NCBI RefSeq assembly: GCF_900090235.1
Contig: NZ_LT607750.1
Location: 6,157,501 to 6,221,500 of the forward strand
Origin: Micromonospora echinaurantiaca
GTDB lineage: Bacteria > Actinomycetota > Actinomycetes > Mycobacteriales > Micromonosporaceae
Length of the DNA stretch: 64,000 nt
Reading direction: 5' to 3'
A program made the translations under genes and the position numbers. Shown piece by piece: positions 9,037-16,143 of the stretch (position 1 is the stretch's first letter; every line of letters starts with the position of its first letter). The notes beneath the pieces were generated by a model. It searched no databases and was not told the DNA's origin. It saw only the letters and a program-made list of their open reading frames with translations.

Positions 9037-10284
9037 CTAGCGCATCGATCGGAACGTCGCGCGGATGTCTTCCGAGAGCAGCTGCGGCTGCTCCCAGGCC
9101 GCGAAGTGCCCGCCCCTGTCGTGCCGGTTGTAGTGGACGAGATTGGGGTACGCCCGCTCCGCCCAGCTGCGCGGAACCCGGTAGATCTCGTCGGGGAAGA
9201 TGCTCACGCCGACCGGGATCGTCACGCCCTTGGTGGCGAAGAAGGGGAGCTTGCTCTCCCAGTACAGCCGCGCCGAGGACACCCCGCTGTTGGTCAGCCA
9301 GAAGAGCGTGATGTTGTCCAGGATGTCGTCGCGCGTGAGGTCGCTCGGCCTCTGCAGACGCCCTTCGAGGACCTGCTGGACCAGGCCGGGCTGACCGCTG
9401 CCGTCGCCGTGGTCGAGCATGAACGCGGCGAGGTCGATGGGTGAGTCCGCCAGGCCGTAGAGCGTCTGCGGGCGCGTCCCCATGATCAGCCCGTACGCCA
9501 CGTGTGACCCGAAGAACGTGAGCAGTTGCTCGTACGTCTCCCGCTCCTCGCCGGAGAGACCGTCCGGTGCCGGGCTGCCGGCAAAAGCCGCGAGAAAGAG
9601 CTCCGGCGGAACCGCGCCGGGCATGTTGGTGTGGATGCCGATCAGCTCCGGCGGCGCCGGCTCGGCGTCCTTCGGATCGGCCCGGCCGCCGGCCATCGCG
9701 TCGACGACGATCGCGCCCCAGTCGCCGCCCTGCGCCACGAACCGTGTGTACCCGAGACGCCTCATCAGCTCGACGTAGGCCTTCCCGATGTGCACAGGAT
9801 CCCAGCCGGTCGTGGTCGGCTGGCCGGAGAACCCGTACCCGGGCATCGACGGGATCACGACGTCGAAGGCATCCGACGCGTCCGCGCCGTGCGCCGTCGG
9901 ATCCGTGAGCGGGCCGATGATCTTCAGCTGCTCGATGATCGACCCGGGCCAGCCGTGGCAGACGACCAGCGGGAGCGCGTTCTCGTGCTTCGAGCGAACG
10001 TGGATGAAGTGGATTTCCAGACCGTCGATCTCGGTAACGAAGTGCGGGAGGGCCTTCAGCCGCGCCTCGCACCTGCGCCAGTCGTAGTCGTTCGCCCAGT
10101 AGCGAGCGAGGTCCTGCATGAGCGCGAGCGGCACGCCCTGCGAGTCGTCCTTGACGGTCTCCTTGTTCGGCCAGCGCGTGGCTCTGATCCGCGCGCGCAG
10201 ATCCGCAAGGGCCGCCTCGGGGACCTCGATATTGAATGGCCGCACTTCTGCGGCGCCCGTCCGCGCTTCCGTCTTGACGGCCAC
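9037..10284 (-). CDS. Epoxide hydrolase (EHN family alpha/beta hydrolase)
   Basis: A 415-residue enzyme that opens epoxides with water through a covalent ester intermediate. The N-terminal EHN region begins with RPFNIEVPEAALADLRARIRATRWP. The alpha/beta-hydrolase core has the oxyanion-hole segment CHGWPGS, the nucleophile Asp188 in QGGDWGA, and the likely catalytic His393 in RGGHFAAWEQP. Length and layout match bacterial homologues of microsomal epoxide hydrolase. GTG 10284 has GGGAGG five bases upstream. It is the last chromosomal gene before the left end of the integrated element. Confidence 0.93.
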   Translation of the reverse strand: MAVKTEARTGAAEVRPFNIEVPEAALADLRARIRATRWPNKETVKDDSQGVPLALMQDLARYWANDYDWRRCEARLKALPHFVTEIDGLEIHFIHVRSKHENALPLVVCHGWPGSIIEQLKIIGPLTDPTAHGADASDAFDVVIPSMPGYGFSGQPTTTGWDPVHIGKAYVELMRRLGYTRFVAQGGDWGAIVVDAMAGGRADPKDAEPAPPELIGIHTNMPGAVPPELFLAAFAGSPAPDGLSGEERETYEQLLTFFGSHVAYGLIMGTRPQTLYGLADSPIDLAAFMLDHGDGSGQPGLVQQVLEGRLQRPSDLTRDDILDNITLFWLTNSGVSSARLYWESKLPFFATKGVTIPVGVSIFPDEIYRVPRSWAERAYPNLVHYNRHDRGGHFAAWEQPQLLSEDIRATFRSMR

Positions 10285-10561
10285 GCAGGCCTCCCTTCCG
10301 CTTTGAACGCCTTGAGGTCGAGCGGGTTGGTCTCCGCCGGTCGCGGACGAATGGCGTGCCCCGGCTTCTATCGGGCAGCTTCGGTTTAGGCGACCGCCCG
10401 GACTGCGCCAGGACAGCAGGGGCAGGCGGGCTTACCTGTCCAGAGCGTAGGACGCTTTCCCCAGGTCCGGAGCCATAAGAGCAATCCCCCGTTGGCCTTC
10501 CGGGACGGGCCCGGGGGGCAGACGACCAGGGCGTGCCGCTGGAAGTGGGGGTCAAACAACT
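10285..10561. other. Intergenic region left of the integrated element
   Basis: No convincing gene. It holds the upstream region of the epoxide hydrolase. At 10545-10554 it has a GTGGGGGTCA stretch that also occurs just left of the right-hand attachment repeat (22007-22016), so the similarity of the two att flanks reaches beyond the 85-bp repeat. Confidence 0.5.
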
Positions 10562-10646
10562 AGGGCCGGTCTCCTGTGACAGGAAACCGGCCCTTGATCT
10601 CTTGCGCGCCCGAAGGGACTCGAACCCCTAACCTTCTGATCCGTAG
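10562..10646. repeat. attL: 85-bp direct repeat, tRNA-Arg 3' remnant
   Basis: Identical to 22026-22110 except for T at 10575 against C at 22039. Positions 10605-10646 equal the tRNA from its anticodon loop (base 32) to the 3' end, read on the minus strand. Positions 10562-10594 are the tRNA terminator hairpin, whose outer 9-bp arm AGGGCCGGT/ACCGGCCCT is followed by a TCCTG/CAGGA inner stem. Identity stops exactly in the anticodon loop, where tyrosine integrases commonly cross over. Confidence 0.93.
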
Positions 10647-10731
10647 GAGCGTCCCGCCTCCGCCGTTACCCGCTTCGCCTGCCTGCTGGCTCGTGGCCGG
10701 CGTTCATCTGGTGGCGGCTGTTGGCGTCCTG

Positions 10732-10753
10732 CTGGGGTCAGGCTGGGGTCAGA
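10732..10753. repeat. Tandem 11-bp repeat near attL
   Basis: Two perfect back-to-back copies of GCTGGGGTCAG. The core GGGGTCA also occurs at 10548, 21997 and 22010, beside both ends of the element. These could be arm-type binding sites for the integrase or excisionase. Function is inferred from position only. Confidence 0.4.
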
Positions 10754-10905
10754 GACTGGCAGCTTGGGAATCACACAAGATCGGATCGTCATGCTGGGTA
10801 GCGGCTGGTCGGACCGGTCCTGGACGGCCTGACTTGGCCCCTATTGGCACCCGCTTGTGGCCCGTGAATGGCCCGGCAGCTTCGACTGCGGTTGGCGGAG
10901 TTGGT

Positions 10906-11022
10906 TCAGCGACGGTTACGGGATCGGCGGAGCGCCCAGACCCCGCCAACGATCGCCGCAGCAGTCGGCAAGAGGCAGCAGAGCGTCAGGACGAACAGGT
11001 GCCACGGCTTGAGAGCTCCCAT
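10906..11022 (-). CDS. 38-residue single-span membrane peptide
   Basis: The minus strand encodes a 38-residue peptide beginning MGALKPWHLFVLTLCC. It has one hydrophobic span (about residues 8-29) and a very basic tail ending RRSRNRR, the topology of a small inner-membrane protein with its C-terminus in the cytoplasm. No Shine-Dalgarno site precedes the ATG, but a TATCCT hexamer ends seven bases upstream, as expected for a leaderless transcript. It lies close to the left end of the element. Function is unknown, but the amino-acid composition makes chance unlikely. Confidence 0.55.
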   Translation of the reverse strand: MGALKPWHLFVLTLCCLLPTAAAIVGGVWALRRSRNRR

Positions 11023-11312
11023 GGCCGAGAGGATAAGGACCGCTTCCCAACACCGCTGTCCCTGGAGCCTCAGTTTGAAAGAGCGTGCTCGGCTGGTCGT
11101 GATGCCCGAAACGCCTGCGGCCTGCGGCTGACGCGGCTGCCTCTCGTGCCCGTTGGTGACCGCTACGCGTCCTGGTTACTGGCTTTCGGCTGGCCCGGGA
11201 CCGTCCGTCCACCGCCGTCTTGCCACAGACCGATGGTGTTCGCTGCTTGGAGTGGTCCCGGCCGGCGCAGGGGCCATTCCGCGTGGGAGTAGCCCCGGCG
11301 CCGGGTGATCCG

Positions 11313-12359
11313 TCAAAACCGGTCGGTCCAGGCGGTACCCAGGATCACCTGGTACGAGCTGACCCGCACAGGTGAGAGCGTCAGCAGTTCATCGGCGAGG
11401 AGCTCGCCGGTGTTCGGATCGAAGATCAGCAGCCACCGTTGATCGTGTTCGCGGTCGTCGAAGGTGATGGCTACACCGTTTCGGCCGCCTCGGTCGGTTA
11501 CTTGGCCTCGCCACAGGAATCCGGGTACGTCCGCGAGGATCCGCAGGATCTCCGCGCGGGTCTGGCGTGGTACAACGTACCGCCCGTACACCGTGCTGAC
11601 CTGCTTCGAGACGGGGCCGCCGCCGATACTGACCTTGAGCAGTTCGGCTAGCTCGGCACGATTCGACGGCAGCGGAGCGGAGTCCGGCCTCGGCGGCAGC
11701 GGCATGTAGGAGAGCTGGGGCCCGGGACTCACGGACGTGACGGGCTCGGCAGCCTGGGCCTTGAGGACCTCCTGCTGCCAGTACTCCCGGGACTCCTGGT
11801 CCGGGTACTGAGGCTCGTGTGGGATGGTGATCTGTCTGCCGGACCCGTCGGGAGCCTGCCAGACTTTCCACTCCGTGATGTGAGAGATGAGGTAGCGCCC
11901 ATCGGGCGACGTCACCAACGGCTCGCCCCACACCTTCGTGTGGTGGTACGTGTAGCGTCCGGTGCTGTTGTCGTACTCTGCGTTGACAAGCCTGTCCGCC
12001 AGTGCGCGCAGTTGAGGGCCGGCCGCTGGCGCGTCAGAGTCGTACTGATACGAGACCGGCAGTAGCACCGTCCCGAGTTCGGGGCCGGGAGGGCTGGCCG
12101 TTGGTGCGGTGTCCGGGCTGGTTGCGTTAAAGGTGTGGACGATTGCTGTGGTGCCGGCCGCCACCACGGCTAGCGTTCCGGCCGTGAGGACCAGCCGGCG
12201 GATCGGCCGTGCGTGGCGACGACGGTGGTCGACCGGTTCGGCGGTGGCCTCGGCGAGGTCGATCACGTCACGTGCGGAGAGTCGGGGTTGGGCGGTGGCG
12301 GTGTTTCGGGCCGGGTCAGCCGGACCGAGCAGGGTACGAGTGCGCTGTTCTCCGAACAT
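11313..12359 (-). CDS. CU044_5270-type membrane protein, putative anti-sigma partner
   Basis: A 348-residue protein with a cytoplasmic N-terminus (about 60 residues), one membrane span (residues about 55-75, LVLTAGTLAVVAAGTTAIV) and a large extracytoplasmic domain. This layout and its pairing with an ECF sigma gene match the CU044_5270 family of actinomycetes. The ATG overlaps the sigma stop codon by one base (TGATG), so the two are translationally coupled. By analogy with other membrane partners of ECF sigma factors it may hold the sigma factor inactive until a surface signal arrives; that is inference. Confidence 0.75.
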   Translation of the reverse strand: MFGEQRTRTLLGPADPARNTATAQPRLSARDVIDLAEATAEPVDHRRRHARPIRRLVLTAGTLAVVAAGTTAIVHTFNATSPDTAPTASPPGPELGTVLLPVSYQYDSDAPAAGPQLRALADRLVNAEYDNSTGRYTYHHTKVWGEPLVTSPDGRYLISHITEWKVWQAPDGSGRQITIPHEPQYPDQESREYWQQEVLKAQAAEPVTSVSPGPQLSYMPLPPRPDSAPLPSNRAELAELLKVSIGGGPVSKQVSTVYGRYVVPRQTRAEILRILADVPGFLWRGQVTDRGGRNGVAITFDDREHDQRWLLIFDPNTGELLADELLTLSPVRVSSYQVILGTAWTDRF

Positions 12360-12913
12360 CACAGATCCTTTCGAGGACTGACCAGCATCAGACGTTGTAC
12401 CGGCGGCGCAGCTTCGTGCGACATCGCTGCGTTGAGGCGTCGACGAGCGCGGTGCAGGCGCACCGCGGCGGTGGTACGGGTACAACCCAGAACCTGAGCC
12501 GCCTCGGAAACCGTCAACTCCTCCCAACCGACCAGTCGGAGAATCTCCTGATCAAGATCGGAGAGGGTGACCATGGCCGCCCGAATGTCGGCAACGCCGA
12601 CATTCGTGTCCGCGCCGGATGAACCCACTTGTAGCAAGAAGTCAGCGTCGGTGAGGGGCGATACGTCCGGCGCGACTCGCCGAGCCCGCCGCTCGTTTGC
12701 CAAGAGACGCCGAGCCACCCCGTACAGCCACGGCAGGCTGTGGTCCGGGACCTCGCGGCGCCGCCGCCACGCGGTGACAAACACCTCCTGAGCCAGTTCA
12801 GCCGCCGCGTCCGCATCAGCGAGCCGACGCTGGCCATACATCAACACGTGTCCGTATTCGGCGATATACATCCTGGTGAACCAATCCTCGCCGCGTCTTC
12901 CCGGTGGCCCCAT
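12359..12913 (-). CDS. ECF-type RNA polymerase sigma factor
   Basis: A 184-residue sigma-70 family protein with only regions 2 and 4. Region 2 includes ELAQEVFVTAWRRR and LPWLYGVARRLLANERR. Region 4 includes LSDLDQEILRLVGWEELTVSEAAQVLGC followed by the recognition helix TRTTAAVRLHRARRRL. ATG 12913 has GGGAG five bases upstream; a TTG at 12937 is less likely. It forms an operon with the membrane protein that follows. As element-borne cargo it could redirect host transcription under an envelope signal. Confidence 0.88.
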   Translation of the reverse strand: MGPPGRRGEDWFTRMYIAEYGHVLMYGQRRLADADAAAELAQEVFVTAWRRRREVPDHSLPWLYGVARRLLANERRARRVAPDVSPLTDADFLLQVGSSGADTNVGVADIRAAMVTLSDLDQEILRLVGWEELTVSEAAQVLGCTRTTAAVRLHRARRRLNAAMSHEAAPPVQRLMLVSPRKDL

Positions 12914-12950
12914 CCGAACTCCCGACTGATTCGACAACTCCTACCCTGGC

Positions 12951-13265
12951 TTATGTCACCGCCGGCCCGATGATTACCGGCAACGGCCCCGCAATCCGCT
13001 CACTGCCACGATTCAACTCGCCCCTCCGATGACAGCTCCACCAGAAGCGCAGCCGGTCGAGGGCTCCCACAGCCCGCGGCCCTTTGATCTTGATTGCGCC
13101 TGCCCTGCAAACCTCAAGGCGGATCTCCTCGTCGGGCAGTCGCCAGACCGTCCAGCCTTCCGGGACGGGGACCAGGTGGAGCGCCCTACCGGACGAACGA
13201 CCTGGTCCCCGTCCCGGAAGGCTGGTAGCCCTTGTGGTGCCCGGCGAGGTGATCCGCGGCGGCAT
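12951..13265 (-). CDS. Possible small ORF across the inverted repeat
   Basis: A 104-codon frame in the 514-base gap between the sigma factor and the HAD gene. The second half (GWTVWRLPDEEIRLEV, then GALDRLRFWWSCHRR) has plausible protein character, but the first half reads through a 26-bp inverted repeat and there is no ribosome site. It may be a decayed gene or not a gene at all. Confidence 0.25.
   Translation of the reverse strand: MPPRITSPGTTRATSLPGRGPGRSSGRALHLVPVPEGWTVWRLPDEEIRLEVCRAGAIKIKGPRAVGALDRLRFWWSCHRRGELNRGSERIAGPLPVIIGPAVT
13152..13225. repeat. 26-bp perfect inverted repeat with 22-base loop
   Basis: Positions 13152-13177 pair perfectly with 13200-13225 around 22 unpaired bases. 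The stem is far longer than a normal terminator here and has no T run on either side. It lies in the largest non-coding part of the element. A replication or transfer signal, a cruciform, or the scar of a local inversion are all possible. Confidence 0.7.
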
Positions 13266-13390
13266 CTCTGAGGAGGGCCGGGGTTCGGGGCGGAGCCCCG
13301 AGGTCTTCAACCTCTTGTCGCCCGTCAGCGTGGCCGGCCGGCCCGGCCGATGCCGACCGGAGGTCGCCAGCAGGCCGGGGCCGGGCCGGC

Positions 13391-13411
13391 GCGGCCCGCT
13401 TTGCGGGCCGC
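13391..13411 (-). terminator. Terminator of the GntR-HAD operon
   Basis: GCGGCCCGC (13391-13399) and GCGGGCCGC (13403-13411) form a perfect 9-bp stem with a three-base loop, 16 bases past the HAD stop codon on the minus strand. Confidence 0.65.
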
Positions 13412-13427
13412 CTTGATCCTTAAGAGG

Positions 13428-14138
13428 TTAATTCGGCAGTTCGCGGTGTAGAGCCCTGGCCAGCTCGGCCATCCCGTCCGTGCCTTCGGTGATGGCGTCC
13501 GCTCCTGCCCTCAGTAGGCGAGCGCGCTTGCCAGGCTTGTTGGCAAACCCGATCGTGCGAACATCGGCAGCCCGTCCGCCTTCGATGTCAGAGGTGGAGT
13601 CGCCTACGAGGACGCACCTGGTCGGGTGGGCATCAACCGCCAGGGCGGCGCGGCGGATTGGTGCCGGGTTCGGCTTCATGAGACTTGGGTCGGCGTGTGC
13701 TCGGCCAACCGTGGTCGTGATGTACCGGGTGAGTCGGTGAGAGGTCAGATAACGCTCGATGGCCGGGGTTGAGTTGTTGCTGACGATGGCGATGGCCCGC
13801 CCGGCCTCATGGGCAGCAACGATGACCTCCCTCGCGTAGGGCGTCGGTGTGGCGCCGTCGACCGCAGCCAGCTCGGCTCGGCACAACGCGTTCTCAACTC
13901 GTACGACCAGCGATGGCGTGCCGGTGGTCGCGGTGAAGCGGAGCACTTCGAGCGGGTCGTCGATGGCTCGGATGTGCGCCGGTATCTCGACGTCGTGCTC
14001 CTCGATGACGCGGCGCAGCTCGGCCGCGACGGTGGAGTCCGCGAGGGTGGCGAAGACTGCGCAGACCGGCCCGTCGAAGTCGAGCAGAATCGGCCCGGTG
14101 TCGCTAAGGACCTGGGCGACGCTGTATCGCGGGTTCAT
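13428..14138 (-). CDS. HAD superfamily hydrolase
   Basis: A 236-residue phosphatase-like protein with all four HAD motifs: ILLDFDGPVCAVF (nucleophile Asp in DFDG), IVSNNS, Lys in MKPNPAPI, and VLVGDSTSDIEGG. These enzymes remove phosphate from small metabolites; the substrate is unknown. The ATG overlaps the GntR stop by four bases (ATGA), so the two are co-translated. In pSAM2 the comparable place beside the regulator korSA is held by a Nudix hydrolase (pif); a HAD phosphatase here could be a functional replacement. That comparison is from family knowledge and is speculative. Confidence 0.88.
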   Translation of the reverse strand: MNPRYSVAQVLSDTGPILLDFDGPVCAVFATLADSTVAAELRRVIEEHDVEIPAHIRAIDDPLEVLRFTATTGTPSLVVRVENALCRAELAAVDGATPTPYAREVIVAAHEAGRAIAIVSNNSTPAIERYLTSHRLTRYITTTVGRAHADPSLMKPNPAPIRRAALAVDAHPTRCVLVGDSTSDIEGGRAADVRTIGFANKPGKRARLLRAGADAITEGTDGMAELARALHRELPN

Positions 14139-15001
14139 GGCGTGTAGTCGTGCGCGATGGTTGACCACATGGAGTCGAACCAGGTCCGGGCCTGGTCGAC
14201 GTACTGGGACGCGTCGGAAGCCTCGTCGTCGCTCACGGCCCGGTGGAAGAGGATCGCGTCCTTGCCCATCGGGTCGTAGATGGCCGTGGGCTGGCCTTTG
14301 ATCATGACGGTGTGCTCTACCACCGGGTAGAAGCCGAAGAAGGCTTCCTCGCCGTTGAGGATGTAGAGCTTGAACAGCGGCGCTGCGCGGTGCACGCGCA
14401 CCTCTGCTACGGCGTCTTTGACCAAGCCTAGGTCTCCGAGTTCGCGCACCGCCTCGACAATGGCGTCCGTGTGCCGGCGGGTGATTCGCTCGGCGCGCTC
14501 GCGTACGCCGGGATCGTCGGCCTGCGTCTCGGCCAGGCACGGCAGGGCCATGGGCTCTCTCGTGTCCGGGAGCAGGATGCGAACGGTAACGGACTCGGGC
14601 GTCAGTAGCCCGGCACGGATCTTGTCGAGCGGCTCGGTCAGCACTCCGTGGAGGGTCTCACCGGAGAAGCCGGCGAATTCGATCGTGACGTTTGCGCGCT
14701 CGAAGGCCGCCTCGACGTGGGGTCGGAGTCCTACCGGACGCTCGGTTTGTGCGCGGACGAATGCGCCGCTGCCCTGACGGGTGACGATCAGGCGCTCGTC
14801 GCGCAGGATGCGCAGCGCGGTCTTGACCGTCTCTCGGGCGACGTTGTAGCGCTCGGCTAGGTCGTTCTGCGACGGCAGTCGCTCGCCTGGCTCGAACTTG
14901 CGGGTACGAATCGCAGCTCGCAGAACGTTGGCGATCTGCTGCGACGGGGGCCTGGGGTCGTCCGGGTCCAGCCCGGCCAGGTTTTCCAGCTCGCTGGTCA
15001 T
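14135..15001 (-). CDS. GntR family regulator, KorSA-like element repressor
   Basis: A 288-residue regulator. The N-terminal winged helix is typical of GntR (PSQQIANVLRAAIRTRKFEPGERLPSQNDLAERYNVARETVKTALRILRDERLI), and a long C-terminal part presumably senses a ligand. It is divergent from the transfer-replication operon, and three TGGCTAGCCA palindromes lie in the 162-base control region between them, as expected for an autoregulated repressor. The start has no ribosome site; TACTCT ends 11 bases upstream, so the mRNA may be nearly leaderless. By position it corresponds to KorSA of pSAM2, which represses pra. Confidence 0.9.
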   Translation of the reverse strand: MTSELENLAGLDPDDPRPPSQQIANVLRAAIRTRKFEPGERLPSQNDLAERYNVARETVKTALRILRDERLIVTRQGSGAFVRAQTERPVGLRPHVEAAFERANVTIEFAGFSGETLHGVLTEPLDKIRAGLLTPESVTVRILLPDTREPMALPCLAETQADDPGVRERAERITRRHTDAIVEAVRELGDLGLVKDAVAEVRVHRAAPLFKLYILNGEEAFFGFYPVVEHTVMIKGQPTAIYDPMGKDAILFHRAVSDDEASDASQYVDQARTWFDSMWSTIAHDYTP

Positions 15002-15019
15002 GCAGGTCAGAGTAGCTGC

Positions 15020-15109
15020 TGGCTAGCCAAGCTAGACCAATCAGCGCCCAACTCTTGACCTGGCTAGCCAGGCTGGCCTACTTTGAGTCCTGCGCGATTT
15101 GGCTAGCCA
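15020..15109. promoter_or_regulatory. Three TGGCTAGCCA operators, probable GntR sites
   Basis: Perfect 10-bp palindromes lie at 15020-15029, 15061-15070 and 15100-15109. The third extends to TTGGCTAGCCAA. Start-to-start spacings are 41 and 39 bases, about four helical turns, so all three face the same side of the DNA. Degenerate half sites (AGCTAG, GGCTGGCC) follow the first two. They occupy the divergent promoter region between the GntR gene and the pra-led operon. Binding by the adjacent GntR protein is inferred. Confidence 0.8.
15055..15084 (+). promoter_or_regulatory. Promoter of the transfer-replication operon
   Basis: TTGACC (15055-15060) and TACTTT (15079-15084) are separated by 18 bases. 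The second TGGCTAGCCA operator (15061-15070) starts directly after the -35 box and fills most of the spacer, so a bound repressor would block RNA polymerase. The first gene, pra, starts 80 bases downstream. Confidence 0.65.
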
Positions 15110-15163
15110 AGTCGCATCCCGAGGCCGGCGGAGTGCCGGCGGGCAGAGCTGGAGGTAGGGCAA

Positions 15164-15586
15164 ATGGCAGTCCCGAACACGATCAAGGTTCCGGTTCCGT
15201 TCGAGTACGTCTTCCCGCAAGGTGCGCTATGCCTCGGGGTGGAGCCGGTGACGGACTTCGACAAGCGCGGCCAGGGCGACGACCAGGCCCGCGACAAGGA
15301 CACGGGCGAGCGGCTGTGGGTGGTCAAGGTCCTGGACCTGGACCCGGAGGCCGGCAAGTTCGGCGGGTCGAAGGAGGTCAAGGTGAAGATCGCCGCGCCG
15401 GTGCAGCCGGTGCCGCCGGCGTCGAAGATCCCGGGCTATCCGCCGGCGGTGGAGTTCACCGACGTGACCCTGACGCCGTATGTGGACTCGCAGCGGTGCA
15501 AGGGCTCGGGGAAGTGCCGGGCGCGGCAGGCGTGGTCGATTCGCGCCGGGGCCATGACCGACGCCGCGATCAAGCAGGCGGCCTGA
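15164..15586 (+). CDS. pra: Pra-like replication, integration and excision activator
   Basis: A 140-residue protein resembling the Pra activators of pSAM2-type elements: the opening IKVPVPFEYVFPQGALCLGVEPVTDFD, then DKDTGERLWVVKVLDLDPEA and a conserved VEFTDVTLTPYVDS segment. In pSAM2, Pra switches on rep, xis and int. It is the first gene after the operator-controlled promoter, with GGAGG upstream of the ATG. A small Cys-containing insertion (QRCKGSGKCRARQ) lies near the C-terminus. The molecular mechanism of this family is not known in detail. Confidence 0.82.
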   Translation: MAVPNTIKVPVPFEYVFPQGALCLGVEPVTDFDKRGQGDDQARDKDTGERLWVVKVLDLDPEAGKFGGSKEVKVKIAAPVQPVPPASKIPGYPPAVEFTDVTLTPYVDSQRCKGSGKCRARQAWSIRAGAMTDAAIKQAA

Positions 15587-15675
15587 CCAGATCCGGATGC
15601 GTGGGGCGGGCCTTCACCCCGCCAAGGACGACGCCCGCCCCGCGCTCACCGTCTCTCCTGGAAGGAGTTGGGCTG

Positions 15676-16140
15676 ATGCCCACGCTAGCTGACGCTGCCC
15701 GTATCGCCGGGAACCCGCGCCCCGCCCCCCACCGTCGCACCCACCGCCGCACGGTCATGCGCCTTGCCGGGCCGGGCATCCGGGCCGCCCGGGAGGTCTA
15801 CACCACCATCCCCGCCGACGCGGTCCGCGTCGCGGCGCTGGTGGAGATCGCCGCCGCCGCCGCTGCCCTGGCGCGGACGGTGGTGAAGCTGCGCCACCTG
15901 GACCCGGACCTGATCGCCCCGCACGTCTCCGACCGCGTCGACCTGCGGGCGGTGCTCGGGCGTGGCCGGTGGCTGCCGACCATGACCCGTCACGTCCCCG
16001 CCCCGGAGTCGGGGCCGGTGGACCTGGCCGCACTGATGCCCGCCCGGCCGGCGGTCCGTCGTCGGGTGGTCCGCCGTCGTCTCAGCTCCCCGGGGCAGGG
16101 CTCCCTGTTCACCGCCGCCGCGACGGTCGGGGAGGGCTGA
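15676..16140 (+). CDS. Hypothetical AICE protein
   Basis: A 154-residue basic protein with no recognised domain. The middle is an Ala-rich helix (VAALVEIAAAAAALARTVVKLRHLD) flanked by Arg-rich ends. ATG 15676 has GAAGGAG eight bases upstream. It lies 89 bases after pra and only three bases before the FtsK gene, so it belongs to the transfer operon. It may be a DNA-binding accessory protein, but nothing in the sequence proves that. Confidence 0.65.
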   Translation: MPTLADAARIAGNPRPAPHRRTHRRTVMRLAGPGIRAAREVYTTIPADAVRVAALVEIAAAAAALARTVVKLRHLDPDLIAPHVSDRVDLRAVLGRGRWLPTMTRHVPAPESGPVDLAALMPARPAVRRRVVRRRLSSPGQGSLFTAAATVGEG

Positions 16141-16143
16141 GTC

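Noticed and set aside
10576..11292. A 238-codon plus-strand frame starting inside attL
   Set aside because: Its opening (ISCAPEGTRTPNLLIR) is simply the tRNA-Arg remnant read as protein, a well-known annotation artefact. The rest has no family features and overlaps the more convincing membrane peptide on the other strand.
13428..15001. GntR-HAD pair as a toxin-antitoxin module
   Set aside because: Both proteins are full-length members of regulator and phosphatase families, with no toxin fold. The operator layout fits an element repressor instead.
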